NCBI GenBank assembly: GCA_964017235.1
Contig: OZ024931.1
Span: 96,428,221 to 96,492,220, forward strand
Direction: 5' to 3'
Length of the DNA stretch: 64,000 bases
Source: Sabellastarte sp. h YS-2021
Taxonomy: Eukaryota > Annelida > Polychaeta > Sabellida > Sabellidae
Position 1 is the first letter of the stretch. Each line of letters starts with the position of its first letter. Both the position numbers and the translations under genes were made by a program. Below are positions 63,136 to 64,000 of the stretch, one piece after another. The notes under the pieces were generated by a model. That model saw only the letters and a program-made list of their open reading frames with translations. It ran no database searches and was not told the origin of the DNA.

Positions 63136-63590
63136 GGTACCAAGAGACTAGTGGGTGGATGATTAGACCAACGTTCGATTAATTGTCGGTGTCATGGTAC
63201 AATCACGTTTGGTCACTGACAACTTCTAGAAATCGATTAAATCTTACCCTTCTTTATGTGTCTCAATATTCACATATTTTTTATACTTTTGGCAGTTTCC
63301 TAAACTTTCCTTTAATAAATCGAGAAATTTGTCACAAATTTTGTGTTTGTTTATAACTACCGCCATTTTTACCGGAAATGGGTGCTTTTGGTGGATGCTA
63401 ATTGTCGGAAACACCGTTATTCTTACCAGATTAACACACACTTCATCCTGAAATGTGTTTCATGATATATTTGCCAACAGTGGTGTAAAAAAGTCGATTA
63501 TGGGTCGATCATCAGTTGGAAAAATGGACGAATAATCAACCATGAAAATTGAGGCGATTCCACTCACTACAAGAGACCTTAGACCTTCTA
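63136..63590. other. Non-satellite insert within the S1 array
   Basis: S1 similarity is lost here and returns at about 63,590 (TTTGTCGGCCATCTTGAATTT). The stretch contains several ATTGTCGG and CGATTA-type motifs but no clear inverted ends; no gene supported. Confidence 0.4.
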
Positions 63591-64000
63591 GTCCCTGTGA
63601 AAAAAGTTTAATTTCCAGAATTTTGTCGGCCATCTTGAATTTTGGCGGAAATTGAAAATGTCGTTTATCTCAAAAACTGTAAGGGATAGAGCAATTTCAA
63701 GCTAATTTTTGACCATTTGGATATTAGAGATCTTTGGTATATTGCCTAAAAAATGTCAAATTTCTCAAATTCTGCCCACCATCTTCAATTTTATCGGAAA
63801 TCGAAAATGTTGGTTATCTCAAAAACCTTTACAGACAGTGATTTTGAGCAAATTTTGAACCAATGCAAAAGGGCATGAAGCCGAAATAATTTACATGTAT
63901 ACCAATAAATATTTAAGCATCATTGATATATTTTACAAATGAAACAGGGTCTTGTAAGACTACAATTGTTGCAAAATGTTCATGGGGTGGACATTACGTA
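63591..64000. repeat. S1 units and conserved tail of the composite element
   Basis: Two S1 units, then from about 63,852 the same 145-bp tail as at 32,758-32,905 (CAATGCAAAAGGGCATGAAG ... CATGGGGTGGACATTACGTA). The element probably continues a little past the window end. Confidence 0.7.

Overview
This is animal nuclear DNA, most probably from a lophotrochozoan and quite possibly a bivalve mollusc. Evidence: a spliced exon with canonical acceptor and donor, an AT-rich background with very little single-copy coding sequence, a tRNA-derived SINE, a Penelope-like element, LINEs, MITEs, dispersed tandem-repeat elements resembling bivalve 'pearl'-type repeats, and at least seven DIRS-type (tyrosine-recombinase) retrotransposon copies. 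The taxon is inferred; no marker gene here settles it. There is no sign of bacterial or phage organisation.

Layout. 0-10.6 kb: an inverted-repeat MITE (165-800), a repeat block (1.06-2.27 kb), a Penelope-like element on the minus strand split by a SINE with 13-bp target duplications, and a near-complete but decayed I/Nimb-type LINE (5.16-10.64 kb, minus). 10.6-21.4 kb: AT-rich and repeat DNA holding an L1/Tx1-type LINE with an uninterrupted 1268-codon ORF2 and poly(A) tail (14.06-17.99 kb, minus), and a small UPF0029/IMPACT-like ORF (19.5 kb, minus). 21.4-35.1 kb: DIRS copy A (split by a Helitron-like, tandem-repeat-bearing insertion), DIRS copy B (26,481-32,534, complete ends), a LINE 5' fragment with a 2A-like motif, and DIRS fragment C. 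35.1-48.7 kb: a satellite-like array (called S2) cut up by a second Helitron-like element, a 2.6-kb retroposed sequence with 13-bp target duplications, and DIRS D, itself carrying complete DIRS E (41,288-47,390) inside its gag. 48.8 kb: one exon of a HIF1AN (factor-inhibiting-HIF)-like gene, plus strand. 49.5-50.1 kb: a tandem repeat. 50.2-61.1 kb: two abutting, truncated DIRS copies, F (divergent) and G. 61.1-64 kb: S2 and S1 satellite units with a MITE inside.

DIRS elements dominate. They share the order: left inverted terminal repeat, gag, pol (RT then RNase H), tyrosine recombinase in an overlapping frame, internal complementary region (ICR), right inverted terminal repeat. The outer termini are complementary to the two halves of the ICR, as in classical DIRS. 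Two copies (B and E) have ends defined to the base because the interrupted target can be rejoined exactly with no target-site duplication. In copies D, E and G the gag stop codon is followed by CAA-TYA, the CAR-YYA context known for leaky stop codons, and in E the pol frame continues directly from that stop. Every DIRS copy carries inactivating changes. The best-preserved mobile coding sequence in the window is the L1/Tx1-type LINE ORF2.

In the entries S1 means the roughly 160-170-bp unit with the GGCGGCCATTTTGAATTT core, and S2 the unit ending in TGAGTAATAGCTACTTT. DIRS copies are lettered A to G from left to right.
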